A stretch of 64,000 nucleotides of DNA, from contig CM075860.1 of assembly GCA_037975125.1 (NCBI GenBank), forward strand, positions 22,863,274 to 22,927,273, read 5' to 3'. Shown here piece by piece: positions 1 through 9,305 of the stretch (the stretch's first letter is position 1; every line of letters begins with the position of its first letter). Origin of the DNA: Latrodectus hesperus (lineage: Eukaryota; Arthropoda; Arachnida; Araneae; Theridiidae). The notes under the pieces were generated by a model that was not told where the DNA came from, searched no databases, and saw only the letters and a list, made by a program, of their open reading frames with translations. Position numbers and translations under genes: made by a program.

Positions 1-1130
1 TATCCGAGTTCGATAGAGGAAGGATAGTGGTCTACCAAGATTGTGGATTATCTTTGAGGGAAATTGGTAGTCGTATTGTGGACGAAACTTAGCCACTGTA
101 ATGCAGATATGTGATCGTTGCATTGGACGCAGAAGAGTACGTCGGACCGACGTGTTGGATCGCATCCACCTTTGTGCACCACTTCATATGATGACAGGCA
201 AATTGTGCGCATGGCATTGACGGATCGCTCAGCCACATCACGAACTAAACATTTATACATTCTGTTTGTAACGTAATATCCAGTGTTTGGGCGTATTATT
301 CGACGCCGTTTACAGCAGTGATCTGTCCACAAGCCGTTCATTGTTTCATCTGCCCCTGACGCAGAATCACAGATGTCATCTCCGCAGCCAACGGTGTGAG
401 GAAAGAAGGATGTGGAGGGCAGAATGGAATGAAATGGTCTTTACTGATGAGTCACATTTATGTCTGCAACAACACGAGGGTCGCATTCGAGTTTGCAGAC
501 ACCGTAGTGGGAGGATTCTGAACAGCTGTGTTATGCACCTACACACTGGTCCTGCACCAGGTATTTTAAACTGTAGGTCCCGGTCTAATTAGCCTTCGTG
601 TGCAAAAAATGACCGTTGAGCGACAAACCACCAAACCAAACCTAGGATATTATGATATGTGGTTGTATTGAATATTTCTCTGGCACTCCTCTAGAACGCA
701 TTGCCGGTAATTTAAAGAGCCAGCGCTACATCTCCGAGGTGTTGGAGCACAGTTGTCTTTCTTTGCCTTCAGGGCTTGATCTTACAGCCATATTTTAAGA
801 GGAAAATGCGAGACTACACGTGGCACACATTGTCCAAGGGTTATTCATCAATCATCAGATTGAATTGATTTCGTGGCCAGCTCGCTCTCCGTATCTGTCG
901 CCGAACGATGTGGCCCATGGTTGCTCAGCGATTGCCCCAGATTACATCCGCAGCTGCCACACCAGATTAACTTTGGCAACGTGTGGAAGCTGTTTGGTCT
1001 GCTGTACCCCAACAATACCTCCAAAATCTCTTTTGAATCAATGCCGAGAAGTGTGGCAACGGTGATCTCCAACAATGGCGACTCACTTGCTGGTTTTGAC
1101 AGGAACCACACTTCAGAGAAGTCTATGTAT
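1..1130 (+). pseudogene. Decayed Tc1-type transposase (cut-and-paste DNA transposon relic)
   Basis: Translated pieces in shifting frames follow a Tc1 transposase in order. The N-terminal helix-turn-helix (FDRGRIVVYQDCGLSLREIG) is near 10-70. An RIIRRRLQQ-like second DNA-binding segment is near 290-315. The W..EWNEMVFTDESHLCLQQ block carrying the first catalytic Asp (DES) is near 415-475. HTGPAPG is near 540. The ISWPARSPYLSPND block, corresponding to the PDLNPIEN region, is near 868-910. FESMPRSVATVISNNG is near 1033-1080. Many stops and frameshifts and one inserted repeat (about 556-641) interrupt it. The acidic residue of the third motif is not preserved. The left terminus lies at or beyond the window edge. 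No function is expected. Confidence 0.75.
556..641 (+). repeat. SINE 3' fragment inserted in the Tc1 relic
   Basis: The Tc1 reading is interrupted just after the HTGPAPG segment and resumes near 642 (ggatattatgatatgtgg). The intervening bases contain aactgtaggtcccggtctaa and gtgcaaaaaatgaccgttga. Related 3' bodies, tRNA-headed, appear at 13600-13740 (minus), 32880-33060 (plus) and 60290-60450 (minus). It ends in a CAAAC-rich tail (accaccaaaccaaac). Confidence 0.5.
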
Positions 1131-1283
1131 TTAATCATTGGATACTGTTGGTCAACATGTTATAAACAAAATAAATTTTGTTTTGATATCTCTTGTCTTT
1201 CTAGGCGCTGCAATTTGGGTGGCAAACAGTGTATTTTATCCTGCATGAAATACATTGAATTCCTAAAATATAACTAATAATTT

Positions 1284-2170
1284 AAAATATTCAAATCGTC
1301 CTTGCCGATTTGAACTAACTATAAAAGGGAAGTTTGTCTTGTCTTTTTCATTCAGCTTTTCCTTCCCTTCTATTTTCAACAGTTCAATTTTTGAAGCCTT
1401 ATCGCTAAAGATTGGAAAATTTTAAAATTAATTAGAACAACAGGTAATTTTCATGATTTTGAAAACTTTTAAAAAGGAAATAACTATGAGTACATTATTA
1501 CTGGCAATAACCATGAATGGTTTTTTTTCTTCGCTGATGACACTCAGACATTCGATGGCAAACTCCACCTTGTTTACTGGCGTTTCGAAGAATGGGATTA
1601 GAAGGCAGTCAGCAAATTCGTTGACAAGCCGGGTTTACGACGGCGTCTCTATACGATGTGACGTATGTGAAACGCTCATCTGACATGATGGGTATTTTAA
1701 ACTAGTGAGAATTATAATCATGATCTCAACTGGAACGAAAGAATACATCGACTTTAGGGTTAAAAGTAATTTTCCATGTTTCATGTATGAGCTTGAAAAT
1801 ACCGATGGTAATTATAATTATCGTTAAATAAAAGTGTCTCATAACAAATAATAATTCAGTCACTTAGATAAGTTATTTTGTGGTGATAAATTATTTTGCT
1901 GGAATGTTTTCAAACTGTATGGAACGAACTTATAAAATAACCCAGCAGAAACGAAAAAGGTAAAAATGTTCCATTTTTCGAGTTTTAGTAATTATTATTC
2001 TCAGAGACACTCATCGATTGCAATTATAACTCTCCATCAGCACGTTCATTCGAAAAGAACTTGAGAGAATTTATAACATATCTTTATTCCTCGAAAATGG
2101 CAACGATTCACAATAAATTTTCACACCGCATACTTGACATCCGGACCGTAATCATATGTTACAAGGGAAG
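1284..2170. other. No gene recognised; intergenic or intronic sequence
   Basis: AT-rich. A somewhat GC-richer patch at 1510-1690 has an open + frame of 76 codons, but the protein is unlike anything I know and the flanks are non-coding. The 5' exons of the HisCl gene could in principle lie here or beyond the left edge; none is recognised. Confidence 0.4.
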
Positions 2171-2194
2171 AAACATTGTAAACGTTCACGCAGA

Positions 2195-2325
2195 TCTACC
2201 TTTAAAAGACGTGGATCCAGACATCAATCTCCCGATGTTTATTAGTAGCGGGAATTGAACTGGGTACCTTATGCTTTAAAGGCCATAGTCCTAACATTGA
2301 TCAACGATGAGACCCTCTCGCAATG
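2195..2325 (-). repeat. tRNA-like SINE head (minus strand)
   Basis: On the minus strand a tRNA-like arrangement is visible: a TGGCCTTTAAAGCATAAGG stretch followed by a degenerate B box (CAGTTCAATTCCCG). No complete cloverleaf can be drawn, so it reads as an old SINE head rather than a tRNA gene. Confidence 0.4.
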
Positions 2326-2466
2326 TACTGCTTAAAGTAATTGTCACCTTGTAGAGGTTTTCATTATTTAAAAGTAGGGCCCCCATGCGGAAGACACTTA
2401 GTCTTTAATCACCCAGCCCACTAAAGATCATTTCATTGCAAGTCGCATAAAGCTGGATTTATGCTA

Positions 2467-2788
<322 letters not shown>

Positions 2789-2789
2789 C

Positions 2790-3800
2790 AATATACTTAC
2801 CATAAATAGATTATCCACTTTAAATGTTCTTAATAAACCTGAATTCGAAGATGATTTTGATAATTGCAAACGAAATCATTCTGCCTAAAACACGGAAGTG
2901 TTTGGCTAACTTTCTGTAAAAATGAGTTAAAAAATTTTTCTAAAATGAAATTTAAAATTCAAATGATTTTACACTGTAGTATATAGTTACTAAACTATAA
3001 GGATATTTTAATTTTGTTTAACAGCTCCACAATTTCTAAGCAAAATATGATATATGAAAATTACTTATATAAGAAAAGTACGCTTTGATGGACGTCGCAT
3101 ATAACACTCACTTGTTCAAATGGAATGACAAATTCGGTTTAGTTAGGTATAACATTCAATATTAAAATATTTTCGCATATTTTGCTTCAATGATATGCCC
3201 CTAAATTAAAATAAGAAATACTATTTCGGCAAAATGTGAAGATACCTTATGATAACATTATTATTATTTAAATAACAAAATACATGTCTGTCTTTTCAAA
3301 TTTAAAAAACATGCACATTCCAATTTAAATAAAAAGGACAACATTTTTTAATTATTTCCCTTTATGTTTGATTAAATGTTAAATAGGAAAACAAATTAGG
3401 GGGTCGTAAAAAGTATTCACTTTCCTACTACATCATGTCCAAGGCATTCAGTAAAATGACAAATACTGCTAAAGTTTGCTTTGACACTGCGAATTGAACA
3501 GCAGTTATAAACTACCGTCGGATCCTTTGCATAAATTGCCTAAACGGGAGAACTTTTCAAATAGTTATCAATATTCTCGAATCACAAGAAATGAAACCGA
3601 GACTTTCTCGAGTACTCTCCCCGACAACAGATTTTAAGTTTGATTCTCATTAAACTCACATACTCACCAATGTTTTACACATACTAAAGTTTGTCATTTC
3701 ATTCCACTGATTATTAAATACCATGAAATGCATATTGCGCTTAAATTTCTAATTACCGAAAATGGATCCTAATAAATTATTTGGGTTTCTTTACAGTTGC
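2790..3800. other. No gene recognised
   Basis: AT-rich intron-like or upstream sequence. No coding frame, RNA gene or recognisable element was seen. Confidence 0.4.
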
Positions 3801-3804
3801 AACA

Positions 3805-4179
3805 GAGCTCCAGTGGCTCAGTAGTTTCACGCCGCTTCCCGTAAGCTCAGCAAAGTGAAGCATCATTTGCCGCGGGCAGTGGTTGGGAGGGTGACCACGG
3901 TGTACTCTCCTTCACTGGGATGCTGGAGCCCCGTGGGTTGGGGACGTGTCCACGTTAATGTGTGACGTCCAAAGTCCTTCCGCTGGTGTGGAGAGGAGGG
4001 TGCCAGCTCGTCACCTGACCGTGGTTCAAAATGACGAGGCACCTTAAATAAAGCAAAGTCGTACTTTCACCTTCGTGGTGCTCTGATCCAAATGAAAGAC
4101 GCTCTCTATTGACTTAATTCGCACAGCCAAAGGCATAGCAAGCTTGGCTGGTTCAAGTGTCATAAGCAACAACAACAAC
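3805..4179 (+). repeat. SINE family C: 5S-rRNA-like head, shared 3' body, (CAA)n tail
   Basis: Starts gagctccagtggctcagtag. The stretch near 3841-3902 (tcagcaaagtgaagca ... gggagggtgaccac) resembles the internal promoter part of 5S rRNA: an AAGCA A-box-like core and a GGGnGACC C-box-like core in the right order. A central body follows. From about 4053 the 3' body is aagcaaagtcgtactttcacc..., the same body carried by family D and, more divergently, family B. It ends caacaacaacaa. Other copies are at 30534-30924 (plus) and 32150-32467 (minus). Confidence 0.75.
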
Positions 4180-4374
4180 TAGAGTCTGTAAATATGTTCT
4201 GAAGCACTTGGAGGAAGCTTAGGAGGATTCTGGGGTTCCAGCATTGTGACGCGTAAATGAAGCACTCGGTCTATGAAATACCAATAGGAAGTCAATTACG
4301 CGATGAAATTTAAAATGCTTTATATAGCAGCCTTAAGTCATTATACAATTCCCAACGACATGGGAAAAGCATAC

Positions 4375-4575
4375 TGTAAGTGGTTCACCAGCATCTAGAG
4401 GTAGAATACAGTTCTTTAGAGCATAAGCTTTTGTGTTCGATCCTAGCCAGTGTTGAACAGTGGCAGATGGAAGTTGCGCTTCTGCATTTGGCATACATGT
4501 CAATTAATTGTGGCTTCTTAGAAAATTTCCGGCTTTCTCCCTTGTTGAGTCGTGAGTTTGACAAACTATTTCTGA
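4375..4575 (+). repeat. SINE family H, tRNA-like B box
   Basis: Contains a B-box-like gtgttcgatcctagcc followed by tgttgaacagtggcagatgg. A diverged second copy is at about 59350-59545 (tgttgagcaaagcgagatgg then ggctttct), so this is a dispersed repeat. The 78-codon frame over it is not considered a gene. Confidence 0.5.
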
Positions 4576-4918
4576 AAAGTCCCAATAAAAAAAACCCTTT
4601 AAAAATAAAAACATAAAAAAGGTGTCAAAATATTATTATTATTATTTCTGATATTAGATTAATATTATAATGATTCTATGGTTCTGATTAAAGGAATTAA
4701 CTATACAAATGATTTTAAATAAAAAAACATTAACAACTCAAAAAAATGTTGAACCATTTCTTTAGTATACTATAAGGTTATTCGTTAGTTAATGCATACC
4801 AATTATTACATGTTTAACCTTCGATGTTCTATATACCTTATCTTTCTATGTTACATAACAATATTTATATGTTCGAAGGATATTTAATCAACTGATCTTT
4901 ATCTTTATCTCCCTTTAG

Positions 4919-4986
4919 GTAAAGCCACAATAGTTGAATTCCATGTCACAGTGCTAAGTTTAGACACGATAGATGAAGGATCAATG
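4919..4986 (+). CDS. Cys-loop chloride channel (HisCl-like), internal exon a: beta1-beta2 of ligand-binding domain
   Basis: This is a 68-bp internal exon of a pentameric ligand-gated ion channel subunit acting at the plasma membrane. It is bounded by a polypyrimidine tract plus AG at 4917-4918 and a gtaaga donor at 4987. After two bases finishing a split codon it reads KATIVEFHVTVLSLDTIDEG then SM. That is the conserved beta1-beta2 signature of anion-selective Cys-loop subunits (hydrophobic V/F alternation, then SLDTIDE). It ends in phase 0, matching the exon at 43787, where the text continues directly. The intron that follows is 38,800 bp. Upstream exons (signal peptide and N-terminal helix) were not found in 1-4918. 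Family is clear from sequence; the histamine-gated assignment comes from the downstream exons and memory of the family. Confidence 0.82.
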
Positions 4987-4989
4987 GTA

Positions 4990-6620
4990 AGAGATAATCG
5001 TTATCTTAATCTTATAAGTTTATTTAAATTTTTAATTTTTACACACAATGATCAGTATAAAATAATCAATGATAAAACATTAATTTTACTGAAGTTTCTT
5101 TAAACAATTTCCAAGTTCGATTTAATTTCTGTAAGTATGGAAAAAATAATGGCGAAAGATCCAACTTTTGAATATTTTAGTCATGTGATATTATTGAGTG
5201 CTTTTGACTTTACTATCAATTTACATAAATTTTAGATTTAATTTATTTTAACTAAGCCTGTGCAAATGCTGTTGGCAAAAAAACTATTTTTCATATCTTG
5301 ATATTAGGACTAATTTTGAGATTAAATTTATTTTCATGTAATGTAAAAAAATTGTAGAAACCTCATTCTTTGAAGTTTTGTTTCATTTTCATATTAAACA
5401 ATTATTATTTAAGAGGCATACATATTTTTCAGATATAATGTATTTTACATAAAAATGAAAGAAAGTCTCTGGCAGAAATTTGTTTTTTGTATTTCATTTT
5501 CATGATATTATTAAGTAATTTAATTTTTTTACGAGCTGCTTCTTATGATTTCAGATTTTTATTAATACGGGAAAAACACTTTTTATACAGCTTTTATTTT
5601 TAAACTCTTCACCAAGTTTACATGGTGCTAAATAGTTTATATAACTGGCAATTAAAATTTGTCTCAACGAAGTTACATTTTCGCATCTTACCTATCTTTC
5701 CTTGTCTTCTAAAATTGTCTTCAATCTTCTAAATTTGGTTTCACCAAGAATTGTGCCAGTAAAAAAGATAATGCAAATTTATTTTCAAAAATTAAGGAAA
5801 TATATCAATTAGGAAAAGAATTCCTTACGTTTCCATCGAATTTTACGGAAAAAATTATCTATAGTAACTTATAAAATAATCACAGAAAATAATTGAATAA
5901 TTGCACTCACACAGTCCACTAAATAATTTGGATGAATTTTAATTCTTGAAAGAAATCATTTTTATTTAATTTCAAAAAACTTTTTTTGCATTGAAAGATT
6001 ATTTTGCTTACATTTTTATTTTAAATAAAATGCCATGCTTAAATTAAACCTGAGAATATATCTTCTACCTTAGATGCAGATTTTTATTACTCAAAATTCT
6101 AAGATAAAAAAAATAAAAAATAAAAAACTACTAATGCTTAATGAGATTAGATTGTAAATGATAGCTTTATGTATTAAAATCTCGAAATTTTCAAAACAAC
6201 AAAAATTAGGGTAATTTACAAAATATCAGTGAAATATTTTTTTTGTTCTGAAAAAATTTTATTAGTTAAAATGTTTGCGAAAATATATTATTTCGTTAAA
6301 CATAAATATATTTTCAAATGTTAAACGCCACTTTTTCTTTTGAAATATAAATATTTTTAATAATACTTCCATTAAAATGTATATCAAATATTTTTATAAT
6401 GGTATTAGCTTTTAATATTTCAATACAAAACACAATTATATTTCAAAGTATTAAATTTCAAATACTATTTGGGAAATTTCTTTAAAAGTAAATATTTATT
6501 TTTTATTGCAAGGCAAAAATTTAAAATTGTTGCCGGGTGGCAATTTGCTGAGGTTTCTGTATCTGACAAACCTTAATCCTCATTCAGTAAAAAATTTTCA
6601 TTCTATACGTAAAAGTAACT
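4990..6620. other. Intron sequence without recognisable features
   Basis: Very AT-rich, with homopolymer runs and no coding frames beyond chance length. Begins directly after the splice donor at 4987. Confidence 0.5.
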
Positions 6621-6626
6621 CAATAT

Positions 6627-7230
6627 TGTTACAAATTTATAAATAATGATTATATTTGTCTTAAAATATCTCAGACAGATCAGAAATTCTCACATTTTGG
6701 GCAAAAATTGCGGTATTTAGACGTGTTGTAGTTTAAAAGCGGATTTCCTAATGATTTGGCGACTTGGCGACAGTTGGCGAGATTCTTGGCGACTTGGCGA
6801 CAGTTGGCGAGATTTTTGGCGACTTGGCGAGAAATCGATACTTCTGGAAACATCCATCACCTAAGCTCTAGGACCAATATTTTTCGAGATAGCCTAGAAG
6901 CTTCCAGAACCTTGGCGAAATTGGTAGATTTCTCCGCCAAGTCAGGTATAAATACCGCAGCCCGACATGGAAGAGTTGAGTTTTTGTGAAGACAGTCAGT
7001 GAGTGAAGACGATTAGTTGTGACTGCTAGTTGTTCTCTGTCTGAGGTATTTGAGACCTGTGATTGGAAGCTGTTTCTTATTATATCTGACGAATTGTAGC
7101 TGTATAATTGTGACTGTTACAGCGGGAATTTCGTTTATTTAGTGAAGTTCTTACGAATAAAAGTCTTGTGTTCATTAAGTGGTTGCTTTATTCAACTCTC
7201 AATCGACACGAACCTGTGAAGCTCGGTACA
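6627..7230 (+). repeat. 5' LTR of Ty3/gypsy element
   Basis: Runs tgttacaaat to ctcggtaca, matching the copy at 12359-12953. U3 carries a tandem ttggcgac-type repeat at 6757-6832, one unit longer than in the 3' LTR. A TATA box (tataaata) is at 6947-6954 and a polyadenylation signal (aataaa) at 7156-7161. U3, R and U5 can therefore be placed roughly in that order, with transcription probably starting about 25-35 bp after the TATA box. Confidence 0.95.
6947..6954 (+). promoter_or_regulatory. TATA box of the LTR promoter
   Basis: tataaata, in the middle of the LTR and conserved at 12671-12678 in the 3' copy. A tcagt initiator-like string follows downstream in gacagtcagtgagtg. Confidence 0.7.
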
Positions 7231-7232
7231 AC

Positions 7233-7249
7233 TGGTGTCAGAATCGGGG
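7233..7249 (+). promoter_or_regulatory. Primer binding site
   Basis: tggtgtcagaatcgggg begins two bases after the LTR end. Its complement ends ...TTCTGACACCA, which I recall as the 3' end of animal tRNA-Leu, so leucyl-tRNA priming is inferred. The match beyond the terminal 11 bases is not assured. Confidence 0.6.
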
Positions 7250-7260
7250 TTGAAGAGTTG

Positions 7261-8577
7261 ATGCAGCGTGTCACAAGAAAAATGGATATGGATTTAATGA
7301 AAAGTCTTCTCGAAAAATTAGCGGAGCAGATAGCTGAGATGAAAGCTGGACAAGAAGAGATGAAAGCTGGACAAGAAGAGATGAAAGCTAGACAAGAAGA
7401 GATGAAAGCTGGACAAGAAGCGATTAAAACCGAGATGATGAAAGAGATAAAATCTGGACAGGAGGAGATGAAAGCTGGACAAGAGGAGATGAAAGCTAGA
7501 CAAGAAGAGATGAAAGCTGGACAAGAAGAGATGAAAGCTAGACAAGAAGAGATGAAAGCTGGACAAGAAGAGATTAAAACCGAGATGATGAAAGAGATAA
7601 AATCTGGACAGGAGGAACTTAAAAAGGAACTTAAGAAGGACATTGTAAGTGTTAAAGAAGAATTCTCCAACATCATTCAGGAGAAGATGAATGCAATGGA
7701 AGATAAGGTAACTTCAGTTGAAACTAAAGTTCTGGAGATAGAAGAAAACGTTGAAGAAGCATTAGACAATATGAATAAGAAGATTGAAAGCTTGGAGAAG
7801 CAAATGTCAAACAAACATGAAGAACCCAACGTGGCATTTGTGCCTTCCCTAGCCAATATTAAACTCTCAACATTTGATGGGAAATCATCCTGGCAAGTAT
7901 ACAAGACCCAGTTTATGATGGTAGCGGAAGCTAATGGATGGAATCCCCGAGCCCAAGCTTTTCACCTGGCGGCTTCTTTAAGAGGAGACGCGGCTGACAT
8001 CCTTGAGACGCTTCCGGAGGAGCAGAGGCACGATTTCCAAGCCCTATCGAGTGCGCTTGAGCTGCGGTTTGGAGATAAGTGCACTAAAGAATATAGCAGA
8101 CTACAGTTAAAGTCCCGCTATCAAAAAGCGGGTGAAAGTCTGCAAGAATTGGCTGCCGATATTCAGCGACTTTCCCATCTAGCATTTTCGGACTGCCCAG
8201 CTGAGACACGTCAAGATCTGGCTCTCCATCACTTCATCGATAGTGTGAGGGATCCGGAAATACAGAAAACACTTAGACTCGCCGATGTCAAAGATATTGG
8301 ATCTGCCCTAGTCTACGCACATAAGATAGAGGCTGCCCAGCAGGCCGCGCGTAAAGACCGGCACTCAATCAGAGCCGTCTCTTCTACTGATACGGACTAT
8401 GATCTCAGAAAGCAAATCGAAGATCTGCGGCGAAAATTCCGTAACTTAGAAATGAGTAAAGGTGGCAGAAACACGAAAATTCAGTGTTGGACTTGCAGTG
8501 CAGTCGGACACGTTCAGAGAGACTGCCCGAAACGAAAAGATGGTGGAAATGATCTTCCACCACAGCAGGGAAACTAA
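7261..8577 (+). CDS. gag: Gag (nucleocapsid polyprotein) of Ty3/gypsy element
   Basis: The start is taken as the ATG at 7261, because the upstream frame lies in the LTR and PBS; this gives 438 residues. Residues 26-120 are a run of seven-residue units EEMKAGQ/EEMKARQ, encoded by a 21-bp in-frame minisatellite, and predict a long charged coiled coil continuing to about residue 185. Residues 200-390 form the retrotransposon gag (capsid-like) domain (KLSTFDGKSSWQVYKTQF, then FHLAASLRGDAADILETLP). A single CCHC zinc knuckle, CWTCSAVGHVQRDC, starts at residue 407. The frame ends at TAA. Protease is in a different frame just downstream, so expression of the rest would need frameshifting, or the reading frame has been broken. 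Confidence 0.92.
   Translation: MQRVTRKMDMDLMKSLLEKLAEQIAEMKAGQEEMKAGQEEMKARQEEMKAGQEAIKTEMMKEIKSGQEEMKAGQEEMKARQEEMKAGQEEMKARQEEMKAGQEEIKTEMMKEIKSGQEELKKELKKDIVSVKEEFSNIIQEKMNAMEDKVTSVETKVLEIEENVEEALDNMNKKIESLEKQMSNKHEEPNVAFVPSLANIKLSTFDGKSSWQVYKTQFMMVAEANGWNPRAQAFHLAASLRGDAADILETLPEEQRHDFQALSSALELRFGDKCTKEYSRLQLKSRYQKAGESLQELAADIQRLSHLAFSDCPAETRQDLALHHFIDSVRDPEIQKTLRLADVKDIGSALVYAHKIEAAQQAARKDRHSIRAVSSTDTDYDLRKQIEDLRRKFRNLEMSKGGRNTKIQCWTCSAVGHVQRDCPKRKDGGNDLPPQQGN
7343..7617 (+). repeat. In-frame 21-bp minisatellite in gag
   Basis: Repeats of gaagagatgaaagctggaca with ctagac variants. A larger block ending gagataaaatctggacagga occurs twice (about 7418-7467 and 7568-7617), so there is a higher-order duplication over the basic 21-mer. 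All changes keep the reading frame. Confidence 0.9.
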
Positions 8578-8633
8578 TATGTGGCCATCTCGCGGGGCGG
8601 AGATGTCCAGAGAGTCAGAAGCCCCATTTCAAA

Positions 8634-9305
8634 TTGTTTCATATTTCTTCCGTAAGTAGCGGCGACAACGGACTTTTCGTTATGGGACATGTCAACGAAG
8701 TTCCCTGCAGAATGATAATCGATACTGGAGCCAACGTAACTATCATTAGGACAGATTTGGCTCGCAAACTTGGTAAGAAACTCATCTGGACGCCGCCCTG
8801 CATTACCCTCCAAACTGTGACAGGTGATAAGATTAAAGTGCATGGAAAAGTCAATCTAAACATTGCATTTGGTAATGCCGTGTACCATCATATGGCATAT
8901 GTCGCTGATATAAATGACGAATTTATTCTCGGATTGGATTTCCTCAAAGAAAACAATTTCAAGTTAGACTTTAAAAATAATGAACTACATTCATGTTCTG
9001 AAGACATAGCGATTTTTAAGACGAAATATTCAGATATTAAAACAGTCCATCATATAACTGCAAAGAGTGAAATAACATTACCACCAAGAACTGAGACAAT
9101 AGTTTCCGGAGCTCTTTCAGAAGATAATAATTTTCATTATGGATTGACTGAATATCCAGATTCCGACAATAGCGTTAAAGGAGTACTAGTGGCTTCTTCC
9201 CTCGTCGACCTTTCACGAAATGTAATCCCGGTAAGAGTTGCTAATCTAAGCAATAAGGTAAAACTAATAAAGAAGGAGAAGTGCTGGCGACTTGCACTCC
9301 AGTGA
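8634..9305 (+). CDS. pro: Retroviral-type aspartic protease and linker of Ty3/gypsy element
   Basis: This 223-residue frame contains the catalytic triad IIDTGANVTII (Asp at about residue 30), followed by the flap region. The second hydrophobic-Gly motif is in FILGLDFL. It is a homodimeric aspartic protease that would process Gag-Pol. The frame differs from that of gag (ends 8577) and from that of pol, whose open frame begins at 9281 and overlaps its last 25 bases. The first ATG is not a convincing initiator, so the true product is probably part of a polyprotein. The two frame changes could be programmed, mutational or sequence errors. The protein is described as it stands and not reconstructed. 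Confidence 0.85.
   Translation: MFHISSVSSGDNGLFVMGHVNEVPCRMIIDTGANVTIIRTDLARKLGKKLIWTPPCITLQTVTGDKIKVHGKVNLNIAFGNAVYHHMAYVADINDEFILGLDFLKENNFKLDFKNNELHSCSEDIAIFKTKYSDIKTVHHITAKSEITLPPRTETIVSGALSEDNNFHYGLTEYPDSDNSVKGVLVASSLVDLSRNVIPVRVANLSNKVKLIKKEKCWRLALQ

Noticed and set aside
1453..1683. 76-codon + frame as a small gene
   Set aside because: No recognisable motif, signal peptide or splice context; length within chance expectation.
3805..4179. A functional 5S rRNA gene
   Set aside because: Only the internal-promoter part resembles 5S; no 120-nt 5S structure, and it is dispersed with a SINE tail.
7188..7676. Minus-strand frames of up to 162 codons opposite gag
   Set aside because: Shadow of the gag minisatellite; Ser/Phe-rich with no motif and the sense frame is clearly Gag.
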